Of a DNA stretch of 64,000 nucleotides, positions 38,197-47,248 are shown piece by piece. A program made the translations under genes and the position numbers. A model generated the notes under the pieces. It saw only the letters and a list, made by a program, of their open reading frames with translations. It searched no databases and was not told the origin of the DNA. The stretch is from Croceimicrobium sp963977415 (GTDB lineage Bacteria > Bacteroidota > Bacteroidia > Flavobacteriales > Schleiferiaceae), in assembly GCA_963977415.1 (NCBI GenBank), contig CAXBOS010000006.1:62001-126000 (forward strand), read 5' to 3'. The number at the start of each line of letters is the position of its first letter. Position 1 is the first letter of the stretch.

Positions 38197-38461
38197 TAAC
38201 GTGAGTTCGACTATAAATCATAGCCTCAGATTTTCAATAAAAAGAAAAGACAAGTCTAGATCGTGCAGCTGTAGCGGGCTACAGGAAATGAACTAGATGA
38301 AGTATTTTCACTTTTATTGGAAAATCCATTTATGCCCCTTCTAAAAAGCGGGATTCTGCGCCTCTGCTTCTTGCAATAGCCCGCTATTGCTTCACTGCAC
38401 AGACTCGAACTCCACTATTTACAAGGGGTCTGAGGCCTGATTTTACGTCGAATTCACGTTA
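38197..38461 (+). mobile_element. MITE-like non-coding element, copy A
   Basis: A 265-base element in the gap after lysS. Its ends are imperfect terminal inverted repeats of about 33 bases: the left starts TAACGTGAGTTCGAC and reaches GCCTCAGA at 38230; the right runs from TCTGAGGC at 38429 to GTCGAATTCACGTTA at 38461. Inside are two perfect palindromes, CTGTAGCGGGCTACAG (38269-38284) and GCAATAGCCCGCTATTGC (38373-38390). A second copy lies inverted at 62950-63216 with roughly 80% identity by eye. GAA flanks both ends and could be a 3-bp target duplication. It has no coding capacity. Confidence 0.75.
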
Positions 38462-38476
38462 GAATAGGTAGAAAAA

Positions 38477-38508
38477 CCGTTTATCGAATTATTTTACCGT
38501 TTATCGAA
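38477..38508 (+). repeat. Direct repeat CCGTTTATCGAA x2
   Basis: CCGTTTATCGAA occurs at 38477-38488 and 38497-38508, a 20-base period of two helical turns. It is followed by the palindrome GATTATCGGTAATC (38510-38523). Confidence 0.65.
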
Positions 38509-38534
38509 GATTATCGGTAATCTTTAAAAATCAA

Positions 38535-38564
38535 AAAGGGGTGGCTCGCAAGAACCACCCCTTT
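38535..38564 (-). terminator. Terminator of the large T9SS gene
   Basis: Stem AAAGGGGTGG / CCACCCCTTT (38535-38544 with 38555-38564) and a ten-base loop. The minus strand continues with TTGATTTTT. It is probably also usable by the plus strand. Confidence 0.88.
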
Positions 38565-38587
38565 ATTTATACTATTGAGAAGAATAC

Positions 38588-41500
38588 TTAGTCGATAAGT
38601 ACTCTTTCGCGGTAGCTGCCTTTGTTACTGGCTACACTAATAATATACAGGCCTTTTCGTAAGCCTTGCACATCAAACTCTAGAACTTCGCCTGAATTTA
38701 CGGCCTTATTCCACATGCGAACCACGCGACCACTCGCATCATTTAACTGAATACTATAGGAACCGCCCTCAGCTACATGTAGGAATAGTTTGTCTGCAAC
38801 GGGATTGGGATAAAGCGCCAATCCTGCTAAAGCAAACTCGTTCGTACTTACGTCCGTTATCGTTTGAAAAGTAGTATCGTTTCCACAATCACCGCTGGTA
38901 ATAAGGGTTACCGTATAAGAGCCTCCTGCGGCATAAATATGAGTAACATTTGCGCCTGCACCAACATTACCATCACCAAAATTCCAAGAATAGTTAGTAA
39001 TTGTTCCCGTAGATGCGCTCGCATCAAAGCTGTAGTCTAAAATATTAGAGCTACTTACCGAATAATTAAAACTTCCGCTTGGCAAACCATTTAGATTGGT
39101 AATTATAGGCGTTGGGCCTACATAGTCACCTGTATCCTGTAGTCCACAAGTATCGGCAATGTAAATATCATAAGCTGTATTAGGACTTAAACCTGTTAAA
39201 GTAAAGGGCGAAGTAATAGCGGCAGTAAAGCTTCCCATACCTTGGGTAAAGCCCGCTGGGCCGTACTCGATTATTGAGCCGCCCGTAACAGATGTCCAGC
39301 TTAAGCGAGCAGTGCTACAACTTTCGTTGGATACGGCCACATTACTTACCTGCGGACAAATTACTGAGCCACCAGGAACATCTATGCGCACGTCATCTAA
39401 AACATTCGCTCTTCCCCAATCATCGGAGCCTTCAAAGGCAAATTGAAGCGTGGCAGAATTAGAAGGAACAGCGATAACAGCCTGTGTCCAAACACTAACA
39501 CTATTTGCATCGGTCCATAATTGAATCCAGCTGGCACTAGGGCTGCTACGATAATACACCGTTAAGGTGTTCTGATCACCTGCCCACGATTCTTGACCAT
39601 ACCAAAAACTTAATTCGGTAGAGCTTAAGCCACTCGCATCAATAACTGGTGTAACAAAACGCGTAACATAAGGACCGCCGCTACTACTAGTGAAAACAGC
39701 ATTTTGCGACCCTGCATAAGGCGTAGTAATAGTTCCGCCACTTGAGCCAACACCAATAGACCATAGTTTACTGCCTGTTACGATATCATTTTGCCAGCAA
39801 CTCGTGCTTGCTCCTTCAAAATCCTCTAAGAAAGGGGCGGTAAATGTTAAGCAAGTAGTATTAAAGCAAAGCGGGCCTGCCCAAGCACTAGTATCGCCAG
39901 GGGCACAGATAGAGCGCACATAAACGCAATAAGAACTAGCTGAACTTAAACTAGAAAAGTTAGTATTTAAATTGTTTGATATTCCTAAAGTTCCTGTGCT
40001 TGGCGCAGCACTAGGGGTATTAACAATCGAATATTGGAAGCTATTAGCAAAGCCAACCCAGCTGAAACTCGCGGAACTAGAAGTGATGGCACCAATAGTT
40101 AAATTGGTAGGATCGAAACAACTTATATCGGTACAAACGGTATAGGGTCCAAACCAGTCGCCGTTACCAATCCCTGCACATGTATCTTGCACATAAATAT
40201 CATAACAGGTTGCAGCTTGTAAACCTGTTAAATTATAATTGGAAGCGCTCACACCACGAACGTAACTTCCCGTCACACCTGTACCTTGGCGGAAGCCCGC
40301 TGGCCCCCAATTGATATTCCAAAGACTACCATTCGCCGAAGTCCAGTTGAAATTTACATTATTGGTGCCTACGCTATTGGTATCAATATTTGAAACCGCG
40401 CCACAAGGCTGACCTTCAACTTTAAAATTATCAATGAGCCAGTACCAAGCCCAAGAGCCGCCATCATCGTATACAAAGCGCACCTGCAAATTAGCGTTGG
40501 CGTAGGGAGTAATATCTATATTCTGTGAGTCAGGCGCACTGAAAGCACCCATATCACTCGTAAATGACGCTACTTGTGTCCAAACGCTACCATCAAATAC
40601 TTCCACCGATGCCGAACCAGCACCAAGATGATTGTAATATTGGTCGAAGATTAAGCTCAAAGATCCGGCAGTCATATAGGCGCTCGCATCCATTATGGGT
40701 GAGTTTAAAGTTTCCACCAAGGTTTCGCCACTGCCGGCAGCATCGCTATCTACTTCCATAAAGGGAGTGCCATCAAGGTCTCCACCACTGGTTAAGCCTC
40801 CTATCGGGGCATGTACCCAAGTATCGGTTGAAGTGCCGCCATCGGTTACCGTAAAACAACCCTGACCATTATCGAAATTTTCGCTGTAAGGCAAGCTTAC
40901 CGCCAAGCAAGCGGTTGATAAATTTAAAGGCCCAAGTGTATCGCTCACCGAGCTACCACAGCTATCTAAAAGATAAAAGTCATAGTTAGTACTCGGGTTC
41001 AAACCATTAATACCAAGAGGAGAAGAGTTAGCAATAATAAGAGTCCCGGTCCCTACGCTAAATCCTGCTAGACCATATTCCACCACCTGCGAGGTGGCTG
41101 TTCCTGCAGTCCAACCCAGATTAACACTATCGCTACCTACGTAATTAGCTAGGAAGTTAGAAGAAGGGTTACAGAGCACTTCTTGAACTCTAAAATTATC
41201 AAGCAACCAATACCAAGCCCAAACCCCATTATCATCATAAACAAATCGCACCTGCAAAGTAGCATTGGCATACGTACTTATATCAATATACTGATGATCT
41301 GGGTTACCAAATCCACCAACGGAGCTGCCTGAGTTGTATACATTAATCCAATTAGTACCATCATACACTTCAACATCAATGGCATCTGAACCACCATTGC
41401 GATAGTACTGATCAAACTCTAAAATTAAAGATCCGGTTACACCAGATGCATCGATAATAGGTGAATACAAGGTTTCCACTAAAGTCTCACCCGAGCCAGC

Positions 41501-42538
41501 ATCGTCGCTATCCACTTCGATGTGAGCGCTTCCATCTAAGTCACCTCCACTACTGCCGCCACCAGCGGGAGCGGCACGCCAAGTATCTGGACTGGTTCCA
41601 CCATCTACAACAGTGAAACAACCAAGGCCAGCATTGAAATTATTGGAGTAGGGTAAGTTTACCGTGGTACAAGGTGTACAAAAGGTATAAGGCCCAGAAT
41701 AGCCTGAGTAGCCACCACCAGGACAAGCATTCGCAATATATATATCATAGCAGGTGCCAGGACCGATTGGGTTTACACAGGTGCTCGCATCAGCATTGCT
41801 TAAACCTACATTTAAACTACCCATAGTCGCCTTTGTGCCAGCACAACCGGTGCCTTGCGTGAAGCCTACCGGGCCCCATTCAAAGGCAATGGTATCGGCA
41901 AGGGTACTTAAGTTTACGGTGATACTAGTGGCAGAATTAGCGCTAACCGTTACAGCGGCAGGGTTTGGACATAAAACGGATTCCACTTTAAAGTTGTCCA
42001 CCAACCAGTACCAAGCCCAAGTACCATTGTCTACATAACGAAAACGTATTTGTAGGCTATCATGAGCATAAGCGGTAATATCAATTTGCTGCTGATCTGG
42101 GGAACCAAAGGCACCCACCGTACTATTAGTACTGTAAACCCTTTGCCAAGCTATGCTATCCCAAACTTCAACCCAAACACTATCATTCGCGTTTAAAGAG
42201 CGGAAAAAATGATCAAATTCAAGAAAAAGAGTTCCCGTAACATTAGCAGCATTAATATAAGGTGAGCTTAAAGTTTCGTCCAGTGTATTGCCACTTCCTG
42301 CAGCATCGCTATCTACTTCCATAAAACCCGTACCATCGATATCGCCACCAGCAGTTCCTGCACCTGATGCCGCTTGCACCCATGTGTCGGTCGTTGTTCC
42401 TCCGTCGGTAATGGTAAAACAGCCCACACTGCTATTAAAGTTTTCGGTAAAGGGTAGGCTTTGCGGTGGGCACTGACCATAAGTGGTAGCAGTCACCAAC
42501 AAAAGCAACCCATAGGTGAGTAATTTTTGCAGAGTCAT
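38588..42538 (-). CDS. Large T9SS type A surface protein with repeated jelly-roll/FN3 modules and a PKD domain
   Basis: A 1316-residue secreted protein. After a signal peptide ending TTYGQ, four modules start with a 'LPFTENF' type block near residues 29, 298, 552 and 902. The first three share GCFTxxDGGTxxDTW and D/SGSGETLVETLxSPxI. They look like MAM/jelly-roll carbohydrate-binding folds and alternate with fibronectin III modules (NYDFYLLDSCG-type ends). A PKD domain (about 1172-1225, YSWNFGDGNVG) precedes the type A sorting domain (ALYPNPVADKLFLHV...GLYIISVASNKGSYRERVLID). It is likely an adhesin or polymer-binding protein; no catalytic site is evident. Confidence 0.9.
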   Translation of the reverse strand: MTLQKLLTYGLLLLVTATTYGQCPPQSLPFTENFNSSVGCFTITDGGTTTDTWVQAASGAGTAGGDIDGTGFMEVDSDAAGSGNTLDETLSSPYINAANVTGTLFLEFDHFFRSLNANDSVWVEVWDSIAWQRVYSTNSTVGAFGSPDQQQIDITAYAHDSLQIRFRYVDNGTWAWYWLVDNFKVESVLCPNPAAVTVSANSATSITVNLSTLADTIAFEWGPVGFTQGTGCAGTKATMGSLNVGLSNADASTCVNPIGPGTCYDIYIANACPGGGYSGYSGPYTFCTPCTTVNLPYSNNFNAGLGCFTVVDGGTSPDTWRAAPAGGGSSGGDLDGSAHIEVDSDDAGSGETLVETLYSPIIDASGVTGSLILEFDQYYRNGGSDAIDVEVYDGTNWINVYNSGSSVGGFGNPDHQYIDISTYANATLQVRFVYDDNGVWAWYWLLDNFRVQEVLCNPSSNFLANYVGSDSVNLGWTAGTATSQVVEYGLAGFSVGTGTLIIANSSPLGINGLNPSTNYDFYLLDSCGSSVSDTLGPLNLSTACLAVSLPYSENFDNGQGCFTVTDGGTSTDTWVHAPIGGLTSGGDLDGTPFMEVDSDAAGSGETLVETLNSPIMDASAYMTAGSLSLIFDQYYNHLGAGSASVEVFDGSVWTQVASFTSDMGAFSAPDSQNIDITPYANANLQVRFVYDDGGSWAWYWLIDNFKVEGQPCGAVSNIDTNSVGTNNVNFNWTSANGSLWNINWGPAGFRQGTGVTGSYVRGVSASNYNLTGLQAATCYDIYVQDTCAGIGNGDWFGPYTVCTDISCFDPTNLTIGAITSSSASFSWVGFANSFQYSIVNTPSAAPSTGTLGISNNLNTNFSSLSSASSYCVYVRSICAPGDTSAWAGPLCFNTTCLTFTAPFLEDFEGASTSCWQNDIVTGSKLWSIGVGSSGGTITTPYAGSQNAVFTSSSGGPYVTRFVTPVIDASGLSSTELSFWYGQESWAGDQNTLTVYYRSSPSASWIQLWTDANSVSVWTQAVIAVPSNSATLQFAFEGSDDWGRANVLDDVRIDVPGGSVICPQVSNVAVSNESCSTARLSWTSVTGGSIIEYGPAGFTQGMGSFTAAITSPFTLTGLSPNTAYDIYIADTCGLQDTGDYVGPTPIITNLNGLPSGSFNYSVSSSNILDYSFDASASTGTITNYSWNFGDGNVGAGANVTHIYAAGGSYTVTLITSGDCGNDTTFQTITDVSTNEFALAGLALYPNPVADKLFLHVAEGGSYSIQLNDASGRVVRMWNKAVNSGEVLEFDVQGLRKGLYIISVASNKGSYRERVLID

Positions 42539-42876
42539 AGAATAGAATTAAGATTAGTTATAAAACAAAACTAAGAAAAAGCTTAACGATAAAAGCCTCT
42601 AACTATCTGACGATAAAATATCTGCAAAATTACAATCGGAAATTAGCCCAATTTAGCCTGCCATAATTTATTATAAAAGGCTAATAATAGTAAGCTGCTG
42701 CTAAGCACTACCTGACCTTTCAGGGCGACAAGCTACTATTGAAGGGCTAATTACCTGCACATTTTTCAAAATAATTAGCCCTTGAAAATTAGATAAAAAT
42801 TAATCCGATTAGAGTTTGGAAATTGATCTTAAAACCTAAAAAATAAAAAGATCAAAATTTCTATTTTACTAATTAC
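42539..42876. other. Gene-free stretch upstream of the large T9SS gene
   Basis: This 338-base AT-rich gap contains the promoter-like TAGTTTTG on the minus strand (42566-42573), 27 bases before the T9SS gene ATG. It also holds a perfect 12-base inverted repeat (42742-42783). No gene is visible. Confidence 0.6.
42742..42783. repeat. 12-base perfect inverted repeat
   Basis: AAGGGCTAATTA (42742-42753) and TAATTAGCCCTT (42772-42783) with an 18-base spacer. No T run follows on either strand. Partial copies of AATTAGCCC also occur about 100 bases to the left. Confidence 0.75.
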
Positions 42877-43302
42877 CTAAGAGGCCTCGAATCCTATTTT
42901 TTTATGGCTGCCATCGCAAAACGGTTTTTTAGCCGATGCGCCGCAACGACAAAGCACGGGGTTCTCCTCTATGCTACTGCTGCCATCAGGATGGGTGAAT
43001 TTAATGGCTCCTTTTACGATAATCGGGCCATTAGGAACGAGAGTCGCGTGGAGATCTCCCTCCGAAACAAGCTCTGCCTTTTCTTGGCCTACATAGCTTA
43101 AAGCGCCCGACGGACATTGATCAATTTGTTTACGAATCTCGTCGCCACTGCCACCATTGGGGTCTACCCAAGGTTTTTGCCCATAGCGGAACACTTTACC
43201 CAAATTACGCCAGCACTTTTCGCTATGAATGCATTTATGCGCTTGCCAAATAATGGTTACTTCATCTCCTTGATACTCTCTCTTGGTCGGTTTTATATTC
43301 AT
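42877..43302 (-). CDS. Fused mono-cluster ferredoxin-like and CDGSH iron-sulfur protein
   Basis: A 141-residue protein with two Fe-S domains. The N-terminal half (about 15-70: KCIHSEKCWRNL ... IDQCPSGALSY) matches the divergent 4Fe-4S mono-cluster family (Fer4_19). The C-terminal half (NPVLCRCGASAKKPFCDGSHKKIGF) is a mitoNEET-like CDGSH domain that binds 2Fe-2S through three Cys and one His. Small electron-transfer or cluster-transfer roles are likely; the partner is not nearby. It is transcribed away from mutS2. Confidence 0.9.
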   Translation of the reverse strand: MNIKPTKREYQGDEVTIIWQAHKCIHSEKCWRNLGKVFRYGQKPWVDPNGGSGDEIRKQIDQCPSGALSYVGQEKAELVSEGDLHATLVPNGPIIVKGAIKFTHPDGSSSIEENPVLCRCGASAKKPFCDGSHKKIGFEAS

Positions 43303-43405
43303 GGTTTCATTGTTTGAACTTTAAAACTACGAAATCGAATCATCGATCAAGAAATTTGATCACTTATTTTATCCTTTCCCTTTACTTTGCAAAAAATAAT
43401 TTCTC

Positions 43406-45775
43406 TTGCAGCTCTATCCCAGCGACTTGGCCGAGGCCCTCGATTTTCAATTTATTCGCAATCAAATAGCCAAACTTTGCTTTAGCGCACGCGCCAAAGA
43501 AATAGCTTTGGAGCTGCAGCCTATCGGTGATTTATCGGCATTACGAAAGACCTTGAAAGAGACCGATCAAATTTTAAGTCTGCTTTTAAGCGAAGAGAAT
43601 TTTCCTAATGCCGAGCACCCTACTCTAGGCTCTTTTCTCTCGCGAATTTCCATTAAAGGTCACGCTTTGCGCGAAGAGCAATATGCCGAAATCCGCAGCT
43701 TAGCGATTAATTACCGCGATATTCGTCGCTATATAGAAAGTAAAAAAGACCGCCTGCCGAGCTTGTGGCGAAACCTAGAGTTACTCTTTTCTGAAAAAAC
43801 GGTAATTGACGAAATAGACCGAGTAATTGACGAGCGAGCGCAAGTGCGTTCGAATGCCTCTACAGAATTGCAGAAAATTAGACGCGATTTGGTTAAAAAG
43901 CGCGCTTCCGCAGAAAGGATTTTCCAAAGAGCGCTCAAAAAAATGAGAGACAAGGGTATCCTCGCTGATTTCGACGAAAGTGTTTCGGAAAGTAGAAGGG
44001 TACTCGCTATTCAATCGGCCTACAAGGGACAGGTGCAAGGAATTCAACATGGCTCCTCCCATAAACATAGTATTACCTTTATTGAGCCGGGCGAAACAGT
44101 AGAAATTAACAATGAGATTTCGGAGTTAATCGAAGATGAACAAGAAGAAATTAAGCGCATCTTACGCGAGTTAAGTAGCATTCTCGCTCCCTACCGCGAG
44201 CATTTAGAAGAAATCGAAAACCAGATGGTGCACTTGGACTTTCATCGTTCCAAGGCCTATTTTTCATACCGCGAGAAGGCTTGTGTTCCTTACATATCCC
44301 GCGAAAAGCGCATTATACTGCGCGATGCTTATAATCCCGTGCTGCGGCATTATAATGCCCTTAAGGAAAAAGAAACGGTTGCGCTTAACTTAGAGCTTCA
44401 TCCGCAACAGCGCATGCTGGTTATTAGCGGACCTAATGCGGGCGGTAAATCGCTCTCCCTAAAAACGGTGGGGCTCTTGCAAATTATGTTGCAAAGTGGC
44501 CTGCCTGTTCCGGTGCATCCCGAAAGTGAAATGTGCCTGTTTGAGCAATTATTAGGCGATATTGGTGATGCCCAAAGTATTGAAAATGAATTAAGCACCT
44601 ATAGCTCCAAATTACAGAAGATGGAGCATTTTCTTCGGCACGCTGATGAAGAAAGTTTACTTTTAATCGATGAATTTGGCTCAGGTTCCGACCCTGAATT
44701 AGGATCTGCCTTAGCGCAGGTATTCCTCGAAAAATTAAATGGTTTTAAAAGTTTTGGCATTCTAACCACACACTTCAATTCCATTAAAGCTTTAGCGGCC
44801 GAAACGGAAGGTATTGTAAACGGAGCGATGCTCTTTGAAAGAGAAACTTTTAGTCCGCGCTACGAATTAATTATTGGTCAGCCCGGCTCTTCTTATACCT
44901 TCGAAGTGGCGCAGCGCAGCGGCATTGCCAAGCACATTATTCACGAGGCAAGAGGCAGAATAAAACAGAACACCTTAGAAGTTGATCGCCTTTTGGTGCA
45001 GATTCAAGAAGATAAAGTAAGCATTGAAAGAACGCGCAAAGAGCAGGAAGTTGAATTGCGTAAACTGCGAGAAATGCAGGCCGATCAACAGGTGAAAATT
45101 ACCAAGCTAGAAGATAAACTTAACAAGCAAAGTCGCATTAACGAAGAAGGCGACCGCATGATGTATTGGGGGCAGCGCTTCCAAAAGCTGATCGATAGTT
45201 GGATGGATCAGAAAACGCAGAAGGATAAAAAAGAGGTGATTGCGCGTTTTATCGCTATGCTCAACCAGCGTTCTGGTGAAGTTCAAAAAGAAGAATCAAG
45301 CGATCTACAAAAGAAACTTGCGGTTCGTCATAAAAACATCGACAAGTACACCAGCGAAACCATTGCTATTGGCAGTCAGGTGAAAATTATTGATTCAGGC
45401 ATAATCGGCACCCTCATTGAAAAAAAGGGCAACAAGTATATTGTGGTTATTGGAGGTAATCTCCGCGCTAGTTTGGAGCGAGAAAAATTTGTGCGCGCCG
45501 ACGCCCCCATTGGCGATAAACCCAAGAAAAGAAAAAGGAATAAGACTTTTAAAAATCAGGTTCCACAAGATTCTTCGTCTAAGCAAACTGCTCCCAAAAA
45601 CGCTTCTGCAGAAAGCAAAGGTGAAACTAATAAACCTGTCGAAAATAAAGCCGCTGCTACTCCGGATAAACCTCAAGGTGAAGCCCAGAAAAAGAAGCCA
45701 GCAAGAAGGCGTCCTAAAAAGGCTAAAACTCCAAGTACTAATGAGGGAGCAAAACCGAAGGAGCAAAAAGACTAG
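43406..45775 (+). CDS. mutS2: MutS2 family ATPase lacking the Smr domain
   Basis: A 789-residue MutS2 relative. It starts at a TTG: an in-frame stop (43397-43399) lies just upstream, and QLYPSDLAEALDF matches the usual MutS2 beginning. The clamp and lever region is followed by the ATPase with Walker A ISGPNAGGKSLS (about 340) and Walker B LLLIDEFGSGSDPE (about 418), then a long coiled coil (about 510-600). The C-terminal Smr nuclease domain of canonical MutS2 is absent. After IGDKPKKRKRNK comes an 85-residue Lys/Ala/Pro-rich tail. Roles in recombination suppression or ribosome rescue are described for the family. Confidence 0.92.
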   Translation: MQLYPSDLAEALDFQFIRNQIAKLCFSARAKEIALELQPIGDLSALRKTLKETDQILSLLLSEENFPNAEHPTLGSFLSRISIKGHALREEQYAEIRSLAINYRDIRRYIESKKDRLPSLWRNLELLFSEKTVIDEIDRVIDERAQVRSNASTELQKIRRDLVKKRASAERIFQRALKKMRDKGILADFDESVSESRRVLAIQSAYKGQVQGIQHGSSHKHSITFIEPGETVEINNEISELIEDEQEEIKRILRELSSILAPYREHLEEIENQMVHLDFHRSKAYFSYREKACVPYISREKRIILRDAYNPVLRHYNALKEKETVALNLELHPQQRMLVISGPNAGGKSLSLKTVGLLQIMLQSGLPVPVHPESEMCLFEQLLGDIGDAQSIENELSTYSSKLQKMEHFLRHADEESLLLIDEFGSGSDPELGSALAQVFLEKLNGFKSFGILTTHFNSIKALAAETEGIVNGAMLFERETFSPRYELIIGQPGSSYTFEVAQRSGIAKHIIHEARGRIKQNTLEVDRLLVQIQEDKVSIERTRKEQEVELRKLREMQADQQVKITKLEDKLNKQSRINEEGDRMMYWGQRFQKLIDSWMDQKTQKDKKEVIARFIAMLNQRSGEVQKEESSDLQKKLAVRHKNIDKYTSETIAIGSQVKIIDSGIIGTLIEKKGNKYIVVIGGNLRASLEREKFVRADAPIGDKPKKRKRNKTFKNQVPQDSSSKQTAPKNASAESKGETNKPVENKAAATPDKPQGEAQKKKPARRRPKKAKTPSTNEGAKPKEQKD

Positions 45776-45814
45776 CAATTTCCCTTTGATTTACTTCCCT
45801 TCATAATCAATCCT

Positions 45815-45822
45815 TACATTTG
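45815..45822 (+). promoter_or_regulatory. -7 promoter element of the DUF819 gene
   Basis: TACATTTG fits TAnnTTTG, 17 bases before the first ATG. A TTTG at 45785-45788 is slightly too far upstream (26 bases) to be a standard -33. Confidence 0.4.
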
Positions 45823-45838
45823 AGCGCCTAAAAAATTT

Positions 45839-47248
45839 ATGATGGAAGAAGTTGTATCGGATATTCCCTTGATTACTAACGACGCAGTGGTTTTCGGCAT
45901 TTTAATGGCCTTGCTGCTGCTCATCTTTAAAACGAGTGAAAATCCTCGTTTTTCGAAGTTTTTCAAAATCATTCCCGCTCTTTTACTGTGTTATTTTCTC
46001 CCTTCGCTCTTTAGCACCTTTAATATTATTTCGCCTCATTGGATTGATTTAGAAGCGGCCAAAGCCTTTCTTATTCAAGAAGGGTATAGCCTCGAAGGGA
46101 TTAGTAGTTTTAAGGATTTTAAGAACTATGTAATCAATCAGGAAGTTCCGAGTGCCCTACTGAAACCCTTCATGGGCAAGTCGCAGCTTTATTTTGTGGC
46201 TTCACGCTATTTATTGCCGGCTAGTTTAATTCTCCTCACTTTAAGTATTAACCTGAAAGAGGTTTTCCGTCTCGGGCCAAAGGCTTTAATCATGTTCTTT
46301 ACCGGAACAATAGGGGTGATTTTGGGCGGACCGCTCGCTATTTTAATCTTCAGCGCCATTGCCCCCGAAGTAGTAGGCGCTGGTACCGATGAGGTTTGGC
46401 GTGGTATGACCACCATCGCGGGTTCTTGGATTGGCGGCGGCGCTAATCAGGCGGCCATGTTTGAAATCTTCTCAGGCGATAACAATTTAATTTCCGGGAA
46501 AATTTACTCGGTAATGATAACGGTTGATATTATTGTAGCCGAAATCTGGATGGCCTTTTTGCTACTAGGAGTAGGTAAAGCCGATCGCATTGACAAATAC
46601 TTTAAAGCGGATTCATCTGCGGTGGAAACCTTAAAAAACCACATGCAAGAATTCAGTTCTAAAATAGCACGCATCCCCTCTTTTACCGACTTAATGGTTA
46701 TTTTAGGTATCGCCTTCGGCGGAACGGGTCTGGCCCATTTACTGGCTGATATTATCGCTCCTTTCATTTCTGAAAACGCCCCTTATTTAGCGGAACGTTT
46801 CAGTTTAGGTTCGGGCTTCTTCTGGTTAATTGTTTTAGCCACCACCCTAGGAATTGGTCTATCTTTTAGCAAAGCCCGCAACTACGAAGGTGCCGGTGCC
46901 TCTAAAGTCGGCAGTGTTTTCATCTACATTTTAGTGGTTACCATTGGCATGAAAATGAATATTTTGGGCATCTTCGAAAACCCTGGGCTCTTCTTGGTCG
47001 GTCTCACTTGGATGGCTTTCCACGTCGGACTATTATTCCTTATCGGCAAGCTTATTAAAGCGCCCTTCTTCTTTTTAGCAGTAGGTAGTAAAGCCAATAT
47101 TGGCGGTGCTGCTTCTGCCCCCGTTGTGGCCGCAGCCTTTCATCCTAGTCTTGCTCCCGTGGGGGTGCTTCTAGCGGTATTAGGCTATGCTCTAGGAACT
47201 TACGGCGCCTACCTTTGTGGATTATTAATGCAATTAGCCAGTTCGTGA
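45839..47248 (+). CDS. DUF819 family membrane protein (YjcL-like)
   Basis: A 469-residue integral membrane protein with about ten to twelve hydrophobic segments and family landmarks: TTIAGSWIGGGANQAAMFEIF (about 198-218) and FLAVGSKANIGGAASAPVVAAAF (about 416-438). These resemble the two pore repeats of glutamate or other carboxylate permeases. Transport is probable but the substrate is unknown. Its stop codon overlaps the GTG start of the next gene, a secreted peptidase, so the two are translationally coupled. Confidence 0.88.
   Translation: MMEEVVSDIPLITNDAVVFGILMALLLLIFKTSENPRFSKFFKIIPALLLCYFLPSLFSTFNIISPHWIDLEAAKAFLIQEGYSLEGISSFKDFKNYVINQEVPSALLKPFMGKSQLYFVASRYLLPASLILLTLSINLKEVFRLGPKALIMFFTGTIGVILGGPLAILIFSAIAPEVVGAGTDEVWRGMTTIAGSWIGGGANQAAMFEIFSGDNNLISGKIYSVMITVDIIVAEIWMAFLLLGVGKADRIDKYFKADSSAVETLKNHMQEFSSKIARIPSFTDLMVILGIAFGGTGLAHLLADIIAPFISENAPYLAERFSLGSGFFWLIVLATTLGIGLSFSKARNYEGAGASKVGSVFIYILVVTIGMKMNILGIFENPGLFLVGLTWMAFHVGLLFLIGKLIKAPFFFLAVGSKANIGGAASAPVVAAAFHPSLAPVGVLLAVLGYALGTYGAYLCGLLMQLASS

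Noticed and set aside
38401..38411. GACTCGAAC resembles the complement of a tRNA T-arm
   Set aside because: No acceptor, anticodon or D arm can be drawn around it, and the sequence belongs to the MITE-like element and is altered in copy B.
45395..45806. Open frames on both strands over the mutS2 3' end
   Set aside because: They mirror the Lys/Ala/Pro-rich tail of MutS2 in other frames; the mutS2 frame continues unbroken to its stop.
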